Below, in pieces: positions 22,070 through 31,962 of a stretch of DNA of 64,000 nucleotides (within the stretch, counting starts at the first letter, position 1; the number at the start of each line of letters is the position of its first letter). Both the position numbers and the translations under genes were made by a program. The notes beneath the pieces were generated by a model that did not search any database, was not told where the DNA came from, and saw only the letters and a list, made by a program, of their open reading frames with translations. The stretch is from contig NW_003314261.1 of NCBI RefSeq assembly GCF_000143415.4, positions 4,566,691 to 4,630,690 on the forward strand, written 5' to 3'. This stretch comes from Selaginella moellendorffii. Its lineage: Eukaryota; Streptophyta; Lycopodiopsida; Selaginellales; Selaginellaceae.

Positions 22070-22384
22070 TCAGATCTTCTTGGCGCAGCTAGGGTATCCC
22101 TGGAACTTGCAACGCGTAGGGATGCTCTCGGCATTGGCCTCGTTGATGCTGATCCCCGCGCTCTTGGCAGCCGCGATGGTGGAGCACAGGCACGCCGGAT
22201 CATCCTTGAATTTCTCCACCACACTGCAGCACGCCGCCGTGGGCGTGGCCTGCGCGTCCTGGGTCGCCGCCTGGCACGGAAGCAGCGCCGTGAAATCGTT
22301 ACTACAGGTCGCCGCCGCCGCGGTGGAAGCGATCGCCAGGAAGAGCGCGCACACGATCGCGAGCTTGATCATCGCAGCCGCCAT
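22070..22384 (-). CDS. Non-specific lipid transfer protein-like, 8-cysteine motif
   Basis: Small secreted protein of 104 residues with a hydrophobic signal peptide (IKLAIVCALFLAIASTAAAA). The mature part carries eight cysteines in the plant LTP order: C...LPC...CC...CLC...C...C (CSNDF, LLPC, AACCSVV, ACLC, TRC, SCAKK). Known: this fold binds lipids in the apoplast. Without sequence comparison, its LTP subtype is uncertain. Single exon; its stop lies 139 bp from the carrier's start, both on the minus strand. Divergent from the DHAR gene by 268 bp. Confidence 0.85.
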   Translation of the reverse strand: MAAAMIKLAIVCALFLAIASTAAAATCSNDFTALLPCQAATQDAQATPTAACCSVVEKFKDDPACLCSTIAAAKSAGISINEANAESIPTRCKFQGYPSCAKKI

Positions 22385-22652
22385 GGAATTGGAATTCGCC
22401 TAGAACTCTCGGACTGATTGGAAGAACGCGAATGCGAAGGGAGTGATCGCCTGAACTGTGCGAGGGAGAGGATGGGAATTTATGGCCTGGAGATCGTCTG
22501 TAACGCAATGCATTATGCCAGGAATCAAGCTGCGAGAAAGCACGCAACGAATAAAAGTTATTAGCCCTATAATTTGAATTTGAATTAATGTACGTGCTAT
22601 GAAACGTGGCGCGCATGCGAGCTTGCAAGTGTAAGTGACCTAAAACCTCCAA

Positions 22653-23900
22653 ATGGCTGCCACTATCGCCCCATTGCAGAGTGTGTGTTTCGCGTCTTCC
22701 AGACTATCGAGATTTCCAGTGTCTTGGAGCTCTTCCTTCTCGCGATCGAGACGATTTGCCAGGAGAGTATCGGCTATGGCTTCGCAGGATGTGGATCTTG
22801 AAGTTTTCGGCAAGGCGGCTACTGGGACTGGAAGCCCCAGCAACCAACGGGGAGATTGTGAGTTCTATCTTCCGTAGCTGGGCGAGCTTCCATTGATATG
22901 TTATGGTATTTGTATTGTCTTCCAGGTCCATTCTCTCAGCGAGTTTACATGGTTCTGGAAGGTATGAAACTTTTGGATTTGTCTTCTTTGGTTCCAATTC
23001 CAAGTTTGTGATTCTCGAAGAGAAACATCTTCCTTACAAGGCAACTTATGTCGAGGAAGGACCCAACAAGCCTGACTGGTCAGTTACGAGAGATCGATTG
23101 ATTTTTTCTTAGGAGAAGGGATTTGTTTTCTCGCAGGTTTATGCAACACAATCCCTCTGGCTTGATGCCGGTTCTCCGTGACGCTGCTGATTGGATTCAA
23201 GACTCGGACAAGATCTTTGAGCATGTGGAGAACAAGTTCAAGGAGCCGTCCCTGAAAACTCCAGACGAGTTCAAGAGCGTGTAAGTCCGATTTCAGTGTT
23301 TTCCCGAAGCTCGACTGAGATATGACTTTGGATTTTCCAGCGGGGCTGGCATCTTTCCAGCGTTCACAAACTGGCTCAAGTCCAAGGACCGAAACGCTCC
23401 AGCGAAGCAAGAGTTTATCAACGAGCTCACAGCTCTCGAGGAGCACTTGAAGAAGCACGTAAGCTTTCTTGAGTTTCTCCTCATCTAAGATTTCTTCCAT
23501 GAACGTTCTTCCTACAATTGTGTTTGTGTTTCTCAGGGCCCTTACATCGCTGGAAAGAATCCCACCGATTCCGACTTTGCTTTGGCTCCAAAGCTTCGTC
23601 ACGCTAGAGTGGCTCTTAAGCACTTCATAGACTTCGTCTTCCCCAGCAATCTCCAGCATGTCGCAAAATACATCGAGGCAAGTTTCTTCCACCAGGCTTT
23701 CCTTCGCTTTCGTCCGACATGATCTCTCAGATGTTCTTTTCTCTTTTGTTTAGCTCATGGAAACGAGGCCAAGCTTCAAGAAGACGGATTCTCCAGACGA
23801 GATGATCATCGCGGGCTGGCAGACCAAGTTTGATCTTCCGGACAAGATTGACAAGAACTCGGGACAGGAGAAGAAAACAGCCGTCACACCGCTTGTGTAA
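22653..23900 (+). CDS. DHAR: Dehydroascorbate reductase, plastid-targeted (GST superfamily)
   Basis: Glutathione-dependent reduction of dehydroascorbate to ascorbate. Exons 22653-22857, 22926-22961, 23021-23078, 23137-23280, 23341-23458, 23537-23677 and 23754-23900 sum to 849 nt (282 residues). About 45 N-terminal residues are Ser/Arg-rich, like a chloroplast transit peptide. The thioredoxin-fold domain holds the catalytic cysteine in GDCPFSQRVYMVLEEK, split by intron 1. The C-terminal helical domain includes EHLKKHGPYIAG and DSDFALAPKLRHA. Intron 6 uses a GC donor (gcaagt) with a normal AG acceptor. It converges on the PPR gene with 29 bp between stop codons. Remnants of exons 4, 6 and 7 lie at 26.86-27.9 kb. 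Confidence 0.95.
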
Positions 23901-23929
23901 TTTCATGGCCAAGTGTCGATTTTACGTAA

Positions 23930-25774
23930 TCAACATATGGAATTGTGCCATGGTTTTGAGTTTTTTCTTCCTTTCTCGACTTCTCCAAACTTTTTAACGC
24001 GAACGCACCCACCTTCTTCGGGGCTCGTCAGAAGGCTTGTCCAGTCCAGAGATGTCGGAACAAACGGCATGCTCGCAATCAAGTCTCGGGCTTGATCAAA
24101 GCGCCCAGCTCTGCTAAGAGCGTCCACCATGCAGCTGTAATGCTCCTTTCTAGCTTTTAGCTCGTAATCCATCACCATCGAAACGAAGCAGGATCTCCCT
24201 CTCTCCACTTCTCCACTTCGAGCGCAAGCCGTGAGAAGCAGCAAATGGCTCGTCTCGTCGGGGCACACAGCCGCGATCTTCATTCTTGCCAGCAATTCCA
24301 AAGCGCTGGAGCAGCGGCCCCTGGACGCGTAGCCAGTGAGGAGAGCGTTCCACGAGATTACATTGGGCTGAGACATCGAATCAAACAGCCCGCGAGCCCT
24401 TTCCAGGTGCCCGTTCTGGGCATATGCCGAGAGAAGCGACGTCCACGAGACGAGATCCCTCTCGGGCATCTCGAAAAACGTTTCTACCGCCTTGGAAAGC
24501 TCCTGGGCATGGCAAAATGCTGCTAGAATTGCGTTCCAAGAAGAAACGTCGCGGCCAGGCATCAGTGCAAAGATCCGTGCTGCTTCTTCAGGATGCCTCT
24601 GTTGGGCATATGCCGAGAGAATCGTCGTGAAGGAGACCGTGCTGTGCTCGGGCATACTCTCAAACGCGCACCTCGCCTCTTCCAGATTCCCACTCTGTGA
24701 TTCTGCCGAGAGCATCGTGTTCCAAGCAGCGAGATCACGCTGCTCCATTTGTTGGAACTCGCGCTTCGCCTCGTTCAGATGCCCGGCCTGGACGAGAGCC
24801 GCGATCATCGCCGTGGAGGACTTGAGATCTTGGACCGGCATCTCGAGAAGCAAAGCCCAGGCTCGATCGATCCGGCCGGACTGCGCGAATGCCACCAGCA
24901 TCGCAGTGGCGGACGCCAAATCCACCACTGGCATCGCCTGGAAGATCTGTTTGGCCTCGTCCACTTGCCCTGCCTCCGCGTATGCGGTGATCATCGCATT
25001 CCAGGAGGAGAGATCGCGCTCTGCAAGACCATCGAATAATCTCCGAGCATCTTCCAGGTGCCCGTTCTGGGAATATGCCGTCAGCATGGCATTCCACGTC
25101 ACGTAGTTCCGTTGGGGCATCTTATCGAATATGCGCTTCGCGCCTTCCACGTGTCCGGCTTGGGCATATGCTGCGAGAAGCGTTGTGAAAGAGACGATGT
25201 CGTGCTCGGGCATCTGGTGGAAGAAATCGACCGTATTTTGGAGGCCATTGTTTAGGGCAAGCGCTGCAAGCATGGAATTCCATGAGATTTGCGTCCTGAG
25301 TGGGATTCCCTGAAAGATTCTCGTCGCTTCCCACAGATCTCCACGCTGGGCAAATGCAGATAGAAGCGTGTTCCAGGAGATTAGATTTGTCACTGGGGCG
25401 ATTTGGAAGAAGCGCTTGGCATCCTCCAGATGCCCATTCCGCACATAGGCCGCCAGCATCGAATTCCAGCAGATGGGATCGTGCTTGCAAGGCATCGCAT
25501 CGAAGACCTCCTTGGCCTGGGCTAGGTAGCCATTGTGGGAGTAAGCGCAGAGTAGGATCGACCAGGAGTAGCAGTTCTTGGATCGAATGGCATCGAAGAC
25601 CTGGCGCGCACGATCTACAGACCCACATTTCCCATACATCTCAATCAGATTGTTGGCGAGGTAGGCATCGTCCGCGATTGGAAGCAGTGACGCAATGCGA
25701 GAATGGATCACCTCCGCGGCCACGAGATCCCGGCACGATCTCACAAGGCCCAAGAACCCATCGCCCGATTGCAT
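23930..25774 (-). CDS. Pentatricopeptide repeat protein, 614 aa, intronless
   Basis: Predicted organellar RNA-binding protein. Starts MQSGDGFLGLVRSCRDL and contains about 14 tandem PPR motifs of mostly 31 residues (for example NYVTWNAMLTAYSQNGHLEDARRLFDGLAERD), an S-type array common in Selaginella. A longer L-like motif (CPDETSHLLLLTACARSGEVERG) and an incomplete E-like region follow. It ends in a basic tail without a DYW deaminase domain, so any editing would need a partner in trans. Intronless, as is typical. Fragments of it occur at 12589 and at 28060-28240. Confidence 0.92.
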   Translation of the reverse strand: MQSGDGFLGLVRSCRDLVAAEVIHSRIASLLPIADDAYLANNLIEMYGKCGSVDRARQVFDAIRSKNCYSWSILLCAYSHNGYLAQAKEVFDAMPCKHDPICWNSMLAAYVRNGHLEDAKRFFQIAPVTNLISWNTLLSAFAQRGDLWEATRIFQGIPLRTQISWNSMLAALALNNGLQNTVDFFHQMPEHDIVSFTTLLAAYAQAGHVEGAKRIFDKMPQRNYVTWNAMLTAYSQNGHLEDARRLFDGLAERDLSSWNAMITAYAEAGQVDEAKQIFQAMPVVDLASATAMLVAFAQSGRIDRAWALLLEMPVQDLKSSTAMIAALVQAGHLNEAKREFQQMEQRDLAAWNTMLSAESQSGNLEEARCAFESMPEHSTVSFTTILSAYAQQRHPEEAARIFALMPGRDVSSWNAILAAFCHAQELSKAVETFFEMPERDLVSWTSLLSAYAQNGHLERARGLFDSMSQPNVISWNALLTGYASRGRCSSALELLARMKIAAVCPDETSHLLLLTACARSGEVERGRSCFVSMVMDYELKARKEHYSCMVDALSRAGRFDQARDLIASMPFVPTSLDWTSLLTSPEEGGCVRVKKFGEVEKGRKNSKPWHNSIC

Positions 25775-26855
25775 TGCCAGGCCATTGGCATGGTTGTTTC
25801 TGAGTTTACAGTAATCTGATCAAACTCGAGGGCTTGCGTAGCCGTTTGGCCATCGCCCCGAAACTCTCTGGGAGGGATCAAACAAAACAAAACATTGTTT
25901 TGATCCAGGCCCGGGGTTACACCGGAGATCTCTAGTGTGTGATGATGACCAACTTACTTATAACTAGTTCATTTAAAGCGACTGGCAATTTTTGTTTCTC
26001 TTAATATATAAAGCAATCTTACATGAATGCAATGCATTATTCACTTTGCCCTGGTTCCTCTTACCATCGTAATCCCAGGTATGAAAAACCATAGATCTTA
26101 ATTGGTTCATTAACGAAATGAAAAGAAAAGATTAAATCTATCACAATGTTGCAGACTTGTAATTTCGTCTAGGAGAAATTTTCATGCACACAGGTGTCAA
26201 TTCCCCAAGTAATGTAAACTCTACACCCTAAATTTTAAAGAACTTAATATAATTATGTTCAATCAATATTTCCAAATAATATTTTAGTACCAAGGAATAT
26301 TTAGTTTATATATACTGAGCTTGCAACAAATTATGAGAGAAAACCATTACCTTGAATTTTCTGTAAATGGTGGTTGTGTACTTTGGAAACCTTTCCACTG
26401 TGATTCCATCAGGCCCATGCAGTATGGAAGAAAAAGAGCTTTATAACTTATGGATAGTATGTTGCAGATCTCAAGGGTGGCAAAGCTTTCCATTTGATCA
26501 CTATCATCTTTGTATTTCATCTACAAATTCACATACAAGGTGGTCGAATTAGAACCCTCCAAACTTCTAGTATTCTCTCTCACTAGATGATGTCCTCCAA
26601 ATTACTCTTGTTAGATTTTTTTATGCAAGAAGAACAAAATTTGTATATGCGTGGAGTAGATTTTTTAACAGAGAAGGATACTATTGGTTTGAACCTTGAG
26701 AAATATATAGACAGATCTTCTTCCGCGTGAGCAAAGTTTGTACTTGGACATGGAAAATCGCGCATCAGAATGATGGACGGAATAGAGATTTTACTTAACT
26801 TGCTCGTTTATTCATTTTATTTCTTACTTGGAACAATTCCTCCTGATTCCAAATT
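25775..26855. other. AT-rich spacer
   Basis: No supported gene in about 1.1 kb. The stretch 25990-26205 is repeated at 28565-28775 (listed separately). The remainder is AT-rich with only short open frames. Confidence 0.5.
25990..26205. repeat. Upstream-of-PPR block, copy 1
   Basis: Shared in direct orientation with 28565-28775. Common words include CACAATGTTGCAGACT, TCGTCTAGGAGAAAT and GCACACAGGTGT, in the same order. Because copy 1 lies about 200 bp upstream of the intact PPR gene and copy 2 lies beside PPR remnants, the pair defines a partial duplication of the PPR locus. Confidence 0.75.
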
Positions 26856-27135
26856 CGCGCTGGCTCCAAAAGCTTTGTCATGCAGTGGCTCTTGAGCACT
26901 TCATGGACTTTCCCTAGCAGTCTCCAGCATTGTGGTGGTCTTCTTCATCGAGCACTCGGCTTAGAGTGGAACCTCCCTATACGGACAGCAGCAGCTAGTC
27001 AGTCTTCATACCACGCTGATGGATGGACTGATCGACGAAATGGAGGAAATTCAGGACATGCAAGAGAAAGATTTGGGGAGACTAGTTTTTCCTCATTTGC
27101 TTCGTTTTGATCTCTGTTGTTTCCTCTTTCGTTTA
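26856..27135 (+). pseudogene. DHAR remnant, exon 6 to exon 7 boundary
   Basis: Bases 26856-26960 resemble DHAR exon 6 (GCTGGCTCCAAAAGCTT, TGGCTCTTGAGCACTTCAT, CAGTCTCCAGCAT against the gene's GCTTTGGCTCCAAAGCTTCG and so on). Bases 27105-27135 resemble the intron 6 end and exon 7 start (CTTTCGTTTAGCTCATG). Frameshifts prevent coding. Confidence 0.7.
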
Positions 27136-27169
27136 GCTCATGAAACGACACTAGCTCCAAACGGTAAAC

Positions 27170-27770
27170 GATATGTCTAGGAGCGTCAAGTTCGTCCCGT
27201 TGTGCGATGAGCTCCAGTCCCAGTAGTGACAGGTTGAGCGATTGCAGCGAGGTAGTTTCTGGACTGCTAAGAAGGGTCCAAGCTTTCCAAACTCTTGGAG
27301 CTGGAGAAGTTGAGAGGGTTGAGCTGCGTGTTCTTGCAACCAGCCACCGCCAGCGACTTTGGACTTTGGAAAACAAGAGTGCAACAAAAATGTCGATGAC
27401 AACACAACCAAGATATCCACCTGCACGAAATGCAAAGACAAGATTGTGTCTCGGATCTATCATAACATTGCAGCCATGTAATTTGACGACAAAAGAGCTG
27501 TTGCAAGGTAAACGAAAAAGTGTATGTGCGTGGATTCCGAGTGGATTCAAGAGATTTCTCGAAGCTTGACAAATATATGGAAGTTTGTTTGCTCGTTTGT
27601 TCGCTTTATATATTCTCTGTAGCGAGAGGTCCAGGCGGAAGGTGGTTCCAGATGGAAAGAAGAAATTAAACCTAGAAAGAGCGATGGCCTTGCAGTCTCC
27701 ACTCATTTTTTTGGACTGGTGGTCTTTCTCCACACTTCGATGCCAAGACCAAGGGAGAGAAAAACCAGAA
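27170..27770 (-). pseudogene. LRR receptor remnants, internally deleted
   Basis: The minus strand carries pieces of the LRR ectodomain: VAGCKNTQLNPLNFSSSKSLESL (about 27350-27280) and LSLLGLELIAQRDELDAP (about 27230-27185). An N-terminal cap piece at 27770-27655 is the antisense equivalent of 43670-43780. They are deleted and out of frame relative to the intact genes. The block sits between DHAR remnants. Confidence 0.7.
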
Positions 27771-27789
27771 TCCTGGACGAGTCCAAGAT

Positions 27790-27905
27790 CTAGGAGACGA
27801 GATTTACTCTTGCAGGTTCTCTGGCTTGATACCGGTTTGAAGTGACATTCAAGACTCAGACAAAATCTTTGGAGAAGTAGTTCAAGGAGCATCCAGACGA
27901 GTTAT
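27790..27905 (+). pseudogene. DHAR remnant, exon 4
   Basis: Resembles DHAR exon 4 with its acceptor: CTTGCAGGTT, CTCTGGCTTGATACCGGTT, ATTCAAGACTCAGACAAAATC and TTCAAGGAGC, followed by a deletion and CCAGACGAGTT. Exon 4 lies downstream of the exon 6-7 remnant, so exon order is scrambled relative to the gene. Confidence 0.75.
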
Positions 27906-28059
27906 CCCATGCCCACGTGGCTCTAGCTACTTGCGACACGTGTCTGTTCCATCAACCCTAACTCACATGCCCTAAGGGGAGAGCTTGAAACATGGCCAAC
28001 TTAATCGTGGTCTATAGGCCCTCCATAGCTAGCCCGTAAATCTAAACCTTTGTTTGTGG

Positions 28060-28240
28060 CTCTCTGTCTCGGGCTTGATCAAAGCGCCCAGCTTTGCTGA
28101 GAGCGTCCACTAGCTTTTAGCACCATCGAAACGAAGCAGGATCTCCCTCTCTCCACTTCTCCAGTTCAAGCGCAGTGACGAGATTAAATTGGGCTGAGAC
28201 ATCGAATCAAACAGCCAACGAGCCCTTTTCAGGAAGATCT
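28060..28240 (-). pseudogene. PPR 3' remnants
   Basis: 28070-28165 matches 24085-24215 of the intact PPR gene with a small deletion (GGGCTTGATCAAAGCGCCCA, CATCGAAACGAAGCAGGATC). 28180-28240 matches about 24350-24410 (GGGCTGAGACATCGAATCAA). Intervening PPR sequence is missing. Confidence 0.8.
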
Positions 28241-28284
28241 GTGGATTCCGGATGATCACACCACTCTTGCTATTTCCAGCGCTT

Positions 28285-28560
28285 AGAGCCGAGAGTTTGC
28301 ATAGCCCGTGCAAACTTGGTGGCAAACCGAGGAAATATCTACGCTAAACCTGTCCAGGTGCGTCAAGTTCGCCATCTCCCCAAAAGTTTCTGGGATGGAG
28401 CCGCTGAGTCCATGTGCGAGAGCTCCAGTGCCTCCGGTCCCATGGAAACGCTCCCAGTTGATGGAAAAGTGCAGCCTAAGAAGTTCCAAGCTTTCCAGCC
28501 TCTTGAGGCTGGAATTGAAGCTTGAGCTGCGTGTTTTTGCAACCACCAGCAAGGAGTGAT
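28285..28560 (-). pseudogene. LRR receptor remnant, internally deleted
   Basis: Antisense LRR pieces: GLSGSIPETFGEMANLTHLD (about 28415-28360), preceded by SFNSSLKRLESLELLRLHFSINWERF. It joins a 5' LRR piece to an internal one with several hundred bases removed. It lies where most of the duplicated PPR gene should be, between the 28060 remnant and the 28565 block. Confidence 0.75.
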
Positions 28561-28564
28561 TTGT

Positions 28565-28775
28565 GTTTTTCAATATACATAGATTTGCTTACATGAATGC
28601 ATTCACTTTACTTTGGTTCCTCTTGATCTTCATCATTAGGGTATAGATCTTAATGGTTCAAGATGTGTACTTGCATGAAATGAAAAAAAAAAGAATCACA
28701 ATGTTGCAGACTCGTATTTTCGTCTAGGAGAAATCTCCTCATGCTTAATTTATGCACACAGGTGTGACAAAACCT
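28565..28775. repeat. Upstream-of-PPR block, copy 2
   Basis: Direct partner of 25990-26205, with small indels (ATGAATGCATTCACTTT, TCACAATGTTGCAGACTCG, TTTCGTCTAGGAGAAAT, GCACACAGGTGTGAC). Confidence 0.75.
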
Positions 28776-29439
28776 CAGGGGTGAGGTCAGGAGCCCTACT
28801 ATTGCTGAAGCTGTGAGATCCAATACATAAGCATGGAGATTCTCTCTGGGAGTGGGATTTTATTTATAAATCAAATTTATAGGTGTTTATCTAATACAAG
28901 AGAAAGGATTATACTAATAATATTGTTTGCTACTTTAAATAAGTTAAACTGAACATTAATGAAAACTTGCCTTTAAAGCTCTTTATGTAATATAATCATG
29001 TTCATTTACCTTTTATTTATAAATAATAAAGGTAGTGTTCAAACTTATCGAGATCTTTAGTTGCTTTTAGTTATTAGTAATAATTTTTGCTACTTTATTC
29101 AAGTCAAATTAATAAAATTTTCGTAAGATAACAAAATTACAATATATGCCAATTACTGGTGCCCTAAAAACCGGTGTTTTTATTGTTTAACAGTAAGTAA
29201 AACAAAATAAATAAAATAGTGGTATCCAAATGCGACTTAGCAGAAGTTAAATCCCAAGAGCTAGAAGACCATTTTCATGAGTTATTATGCTCATACTACT
29301 TTTATAATCTTGCTCTCAAAAAACTTATGGTCAATTGAAATGTTTCTTTCAACCATCAAGAACTTCATTCCCACATTTAAGATATTGCTTCTTCCAATTC
29401 TAATGTAGTGAACTTTTCCCTAGTGCTGAATGAGATATG
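28776..29439. other. AT-rich spacer next to the Copia block
   Basis: No gene recognised. Strongly AT-rich with no open frame above about 60 codons. Confidence 0.5.
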
Positions 29440-29873
29440 TGAGTGGTACAAGGAAATACACACTGAAATAGTTTAAAACATTGTTGTAGGATTTTGGGAT
29501 ACAAATTCCAGTACAACATGTTGGCTATAGCATTGACTAGGGAAGTGAGATTTCACTCATACGCTAAGCACATTGAGTAGAGGTTCCACTTCATTTCAGA
29601 TCAAATCAACAATAGAACCATCAACTTGGAATTTTACCCAACCACCTCAATGGTCACTGATATCCTATTGAAGCCCCTATCTTGAGTGAAATAGGAAGTC
29701 TTCCTTAAATCTCTCTATTTGATTGACAGTGCAAGCCTTGAGGAGTGTGGAGACAAGTGACAATGTTAACAAACAAGTTAAGTTCACCAAATGCCAAGCA
29801 TCACCCATACCATTACATACATAATCATACAAGTCCACAGAGCATTCCACACACAAAAATCTAGACATCTACA
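29440..29873 (+). mobile_element. Copia element 3' end (plus strand): RNase H remnant and LTR
   Basis: 29500-29690 reads, with a few stops, NMLAIALTREVRFHSYAKHIE ... FHFISDQINNRTINLEF ... TDILLKPL, the C-terminus of Copia RNase H. A likely LTR of about 128 bp starts at 29746 (TGTGGAGACAAGTGA) and ends at 29873 (TCTACA). Only the 3' end of this copy is present. Confidence 0.75.
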
Positions 29874-29879
29874 ATCATT

Positions 29880-30039
29880 TGTAGATATGTGTTTTTGTGT
29901 GTGGAATGCTCTGTCAACTTCATTGCTTTGGTATGGTTATGTACATAATAGTATGGGTGTGACACTTGGCGGTTGGTGTCTTGGATGAATGACTTGTCTT
30001 CTTTGCTGATGTGGAGACTTGTCATCACTTGTCTCCACA
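29880..30039 (-). repeat. Copia 3' LTR (minus-strand element)
   Basis: On the minus strand it begins TGTGGAGACAAGTGATGAC at 30039, just after the purine-rich GAGGAGGAG, and ends near 29880 (TCTACA). It matches the LTR at 43207-43351 over most of its length. It faces the plus-strand Copia LTR across only about six bases. Confidence 0.75.
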
Positions 30040-30102
30040 CTCCTCCTCAAGGCTTACATCATCAGTCAAATGGAGTGATTTGAGGAAGAGTTCATGCTTC
30101 AC

Positions 30103-30702
30103 TCAAGGCAAGGACTTTGTTAGGATATCAGCAACCATTGAGCTGGTTGAACAGAATTGCAGGTTGATTGTTCTATTGTTGACTTGATCCCAGATGAAAT
30201 GAAACCTCCAGTGAAATCTCATATCCCGAGTCAACGCTATTGCCAACATATTGTCGCAGTAGAGTTTGATTGCTGGAATTTGAATCCCAAGGTCCTGCAG
30301 CAATGTCTTAAGCCAGATGGCCTCTTTCGCTACTGCTATAGCTGTGATGTATTCAGATTTGCATGAGGACATTGCAGTGATCTATTGCCTCGTGGAACAC
30401 CAACTAACCATGTTATGGTTATACATGAAGACATACCCTGAGGTGGATTTTCTGTCATCTAGATCTCCTACCCAGTCTGCATTTGTGAATCCCACCAGGT
30501 TGTTGTCTCCATCTCCTCTTGCATATTTCAGTGTGAATTTCCTTATGCCACTCACATACCTCATGATCCGCTTCACAGCGGCCCAATGTGAGGGTGATAG
30601 ATTGTCCAAGAACTTTGAGACTGCTCCCACACTGAATGCAAGGTTAGGCTTAGTTGAGACCATCAAGTAGATGAGGGCTCCTGACTATTGAATGGTACAG
30701 TC
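30103..30702 (-). pseudogene. Copia reverse transcriptase C-terminus and RNase H
   Basis: Minus-strand reading gives GALIYLMVSTKPNLAFSVGA, NADWVGDLDDRKSTSGYVF, VSWCSTRQ, then SSCKSEYITAIAVAKEAIWL, LYCDNMLAIALTRD and STSSMVADILTKSLP. These are classic Copia RT thumb and RNase H signatures. A short frame change occurs near 30380 and another near 30690. The RT core (YVDD region) is missing because the element is interrupted at about 30702. Confidence 0.9.
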
Positions 30703-31215
30703 ATGGGCTTGAGTGGTGCCGGAGGGGCCACCCAGGGAAGTGCTCAAGAGCAGCTCCCACTCCCGAAAGGGAAACCGACTGCGGTGCTCCCAACTCATGT
30801 GGAGTGGTGCCCCACGTGAGTACCTTGTGGCTCATTGGTCCTCGCCCTTCCTAAGGGCTTGGGCCTTCCCTTCGGGATGGAAGTGAGGGGGTAGAGGTAC
30901 CCATACCGGGCCGTTAGGCCATGGTGTTTCGCCCCGACGTCCCGAAGCAAGTGCTGCACCCAAGGCTTGGGATTTAGAGGGTCCCATGATCAAGTCTTGT
31001 GGTACCAAGGGGTGTTAGGAATCTGGAGGCTTGGTGTGCTTGGCTGCTTGTGCCTGCGGGGAGTGTAGCCGAACCTTAAGTCCAGTCTAACCCGGGGAGG
31101 GGGATTGGGAGAGATTTGGGAATCCATAGATGGATGGCTAACACTCCATTGCTCGTGTAGTGAGTAGTTGAAACCAAGTAGGACCAAGTAGGAGCTGGTA
31201 CCATAGGCGAGAAGC
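30703..31215 (+). repeat. Partial chromovirus LTR (3' portion)
   Basis: Near-identical to 40443-40955 within the 3' LTR (shared words TGGGCTTGAGTGGTG, CCATACCGGGCCGTTAGGCC, GGTGTTAGGAATCTGG). Ends at GCGAGAAGC, where an LTR 5' portion begins. Confidence 0.85.
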
Positions 31216-31962
31216 TGTGAGACACAAAATCCCTAAGCCCCAAAGTGGAGCCGGAAGGGCGCCACATGGTAGTGGCCGAAGCGAGAGCCAAACGAGCGTA
31301 ACACGTTTGGACCAAAAGCTCCGACTTGAAAAGTCAAGAGCGGGAGTGGAACTCCCAACGAAGTGCTCAAGGAACGAGCACAAAGCGAGCAAAAGGCGAG
31401 GCTCCAAAAAGGGACCCAAAAGGACCAACACATGACACGTGGGAGTGTCCGAGATGGACTCGAGTTGGAGTCCGAAGTGGAGTCCGAGATGGACTTGAGT
31501 TGGAGTCCGAAGTGGAGTCCGAGATGGAGTCCGAGATGGAGTCCGAGATGGACCCGAGGTGGAGTCCGAGATGGAGTCCGAGATGGAGTCCGAGATGGAG
31601 TCCGAGGTGGACCCAAGATGGACCCGAAATGGAGTCCGAGATGGAGTCCGAGATGGACCCGAGATGGAGTCCGAGATGGAGTCCGAGATGGACCCGAGAT
31701 GGACCCGAGGTGGAGTCCGAGATGGAGTCCGAGATGGAGTCCGAGATGGACCCGAGGTGGAGTCCGAGATGGAGTCCGAGATGGAGTCCGAAGTCAAGAC
31801 CGAGACCGGGACCGAGACCGGGACCGAGACCGAGACCGAGACCGAGATCGGGACCGAGACCGAGACCGAGGCCGAGGCCAAGACCGAGCCCGAGCCCGAG
31901 TCCGAGCCCGAATCCGAGTCCGAGTCCGAGTCCGAGTCCGAGTCCGAGTCCGAGTCCAGAAT
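31216..31962 (+). repeat. Partial chromovirus LTR (5' portion with hexamer array)
   Basis: Starts TGTGAGACACAAAATCCC and matches 32820-33545 closely, through the same non-repeat leader and into the GAGTCC/GAGATG array. Similarity breaks at the end of the array (AATATGCTAAAG follows). Confidence 0.85.
31440..31962. repeat. Hexamer-based satellite array inside LTR, copy 1
   Basis: Tandem 6-bp units GAGTCC, GAGATG, GACCCG, GAGACC, GGGACC and GAGCCC in higher-order blocks. The array leaves all frames largely open on both strands, producing long artefactual ORFs. Base pattern is purine-rich on the plus strand. Confidence 0.95.

Noticed and set aside
24245-25803. Plus-strand ORFs opposite the PPR gene (up to 204 residues)
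   Set aside because: They overlap the intact 614-residue PPR frame on the minus strand and show no family pattern.
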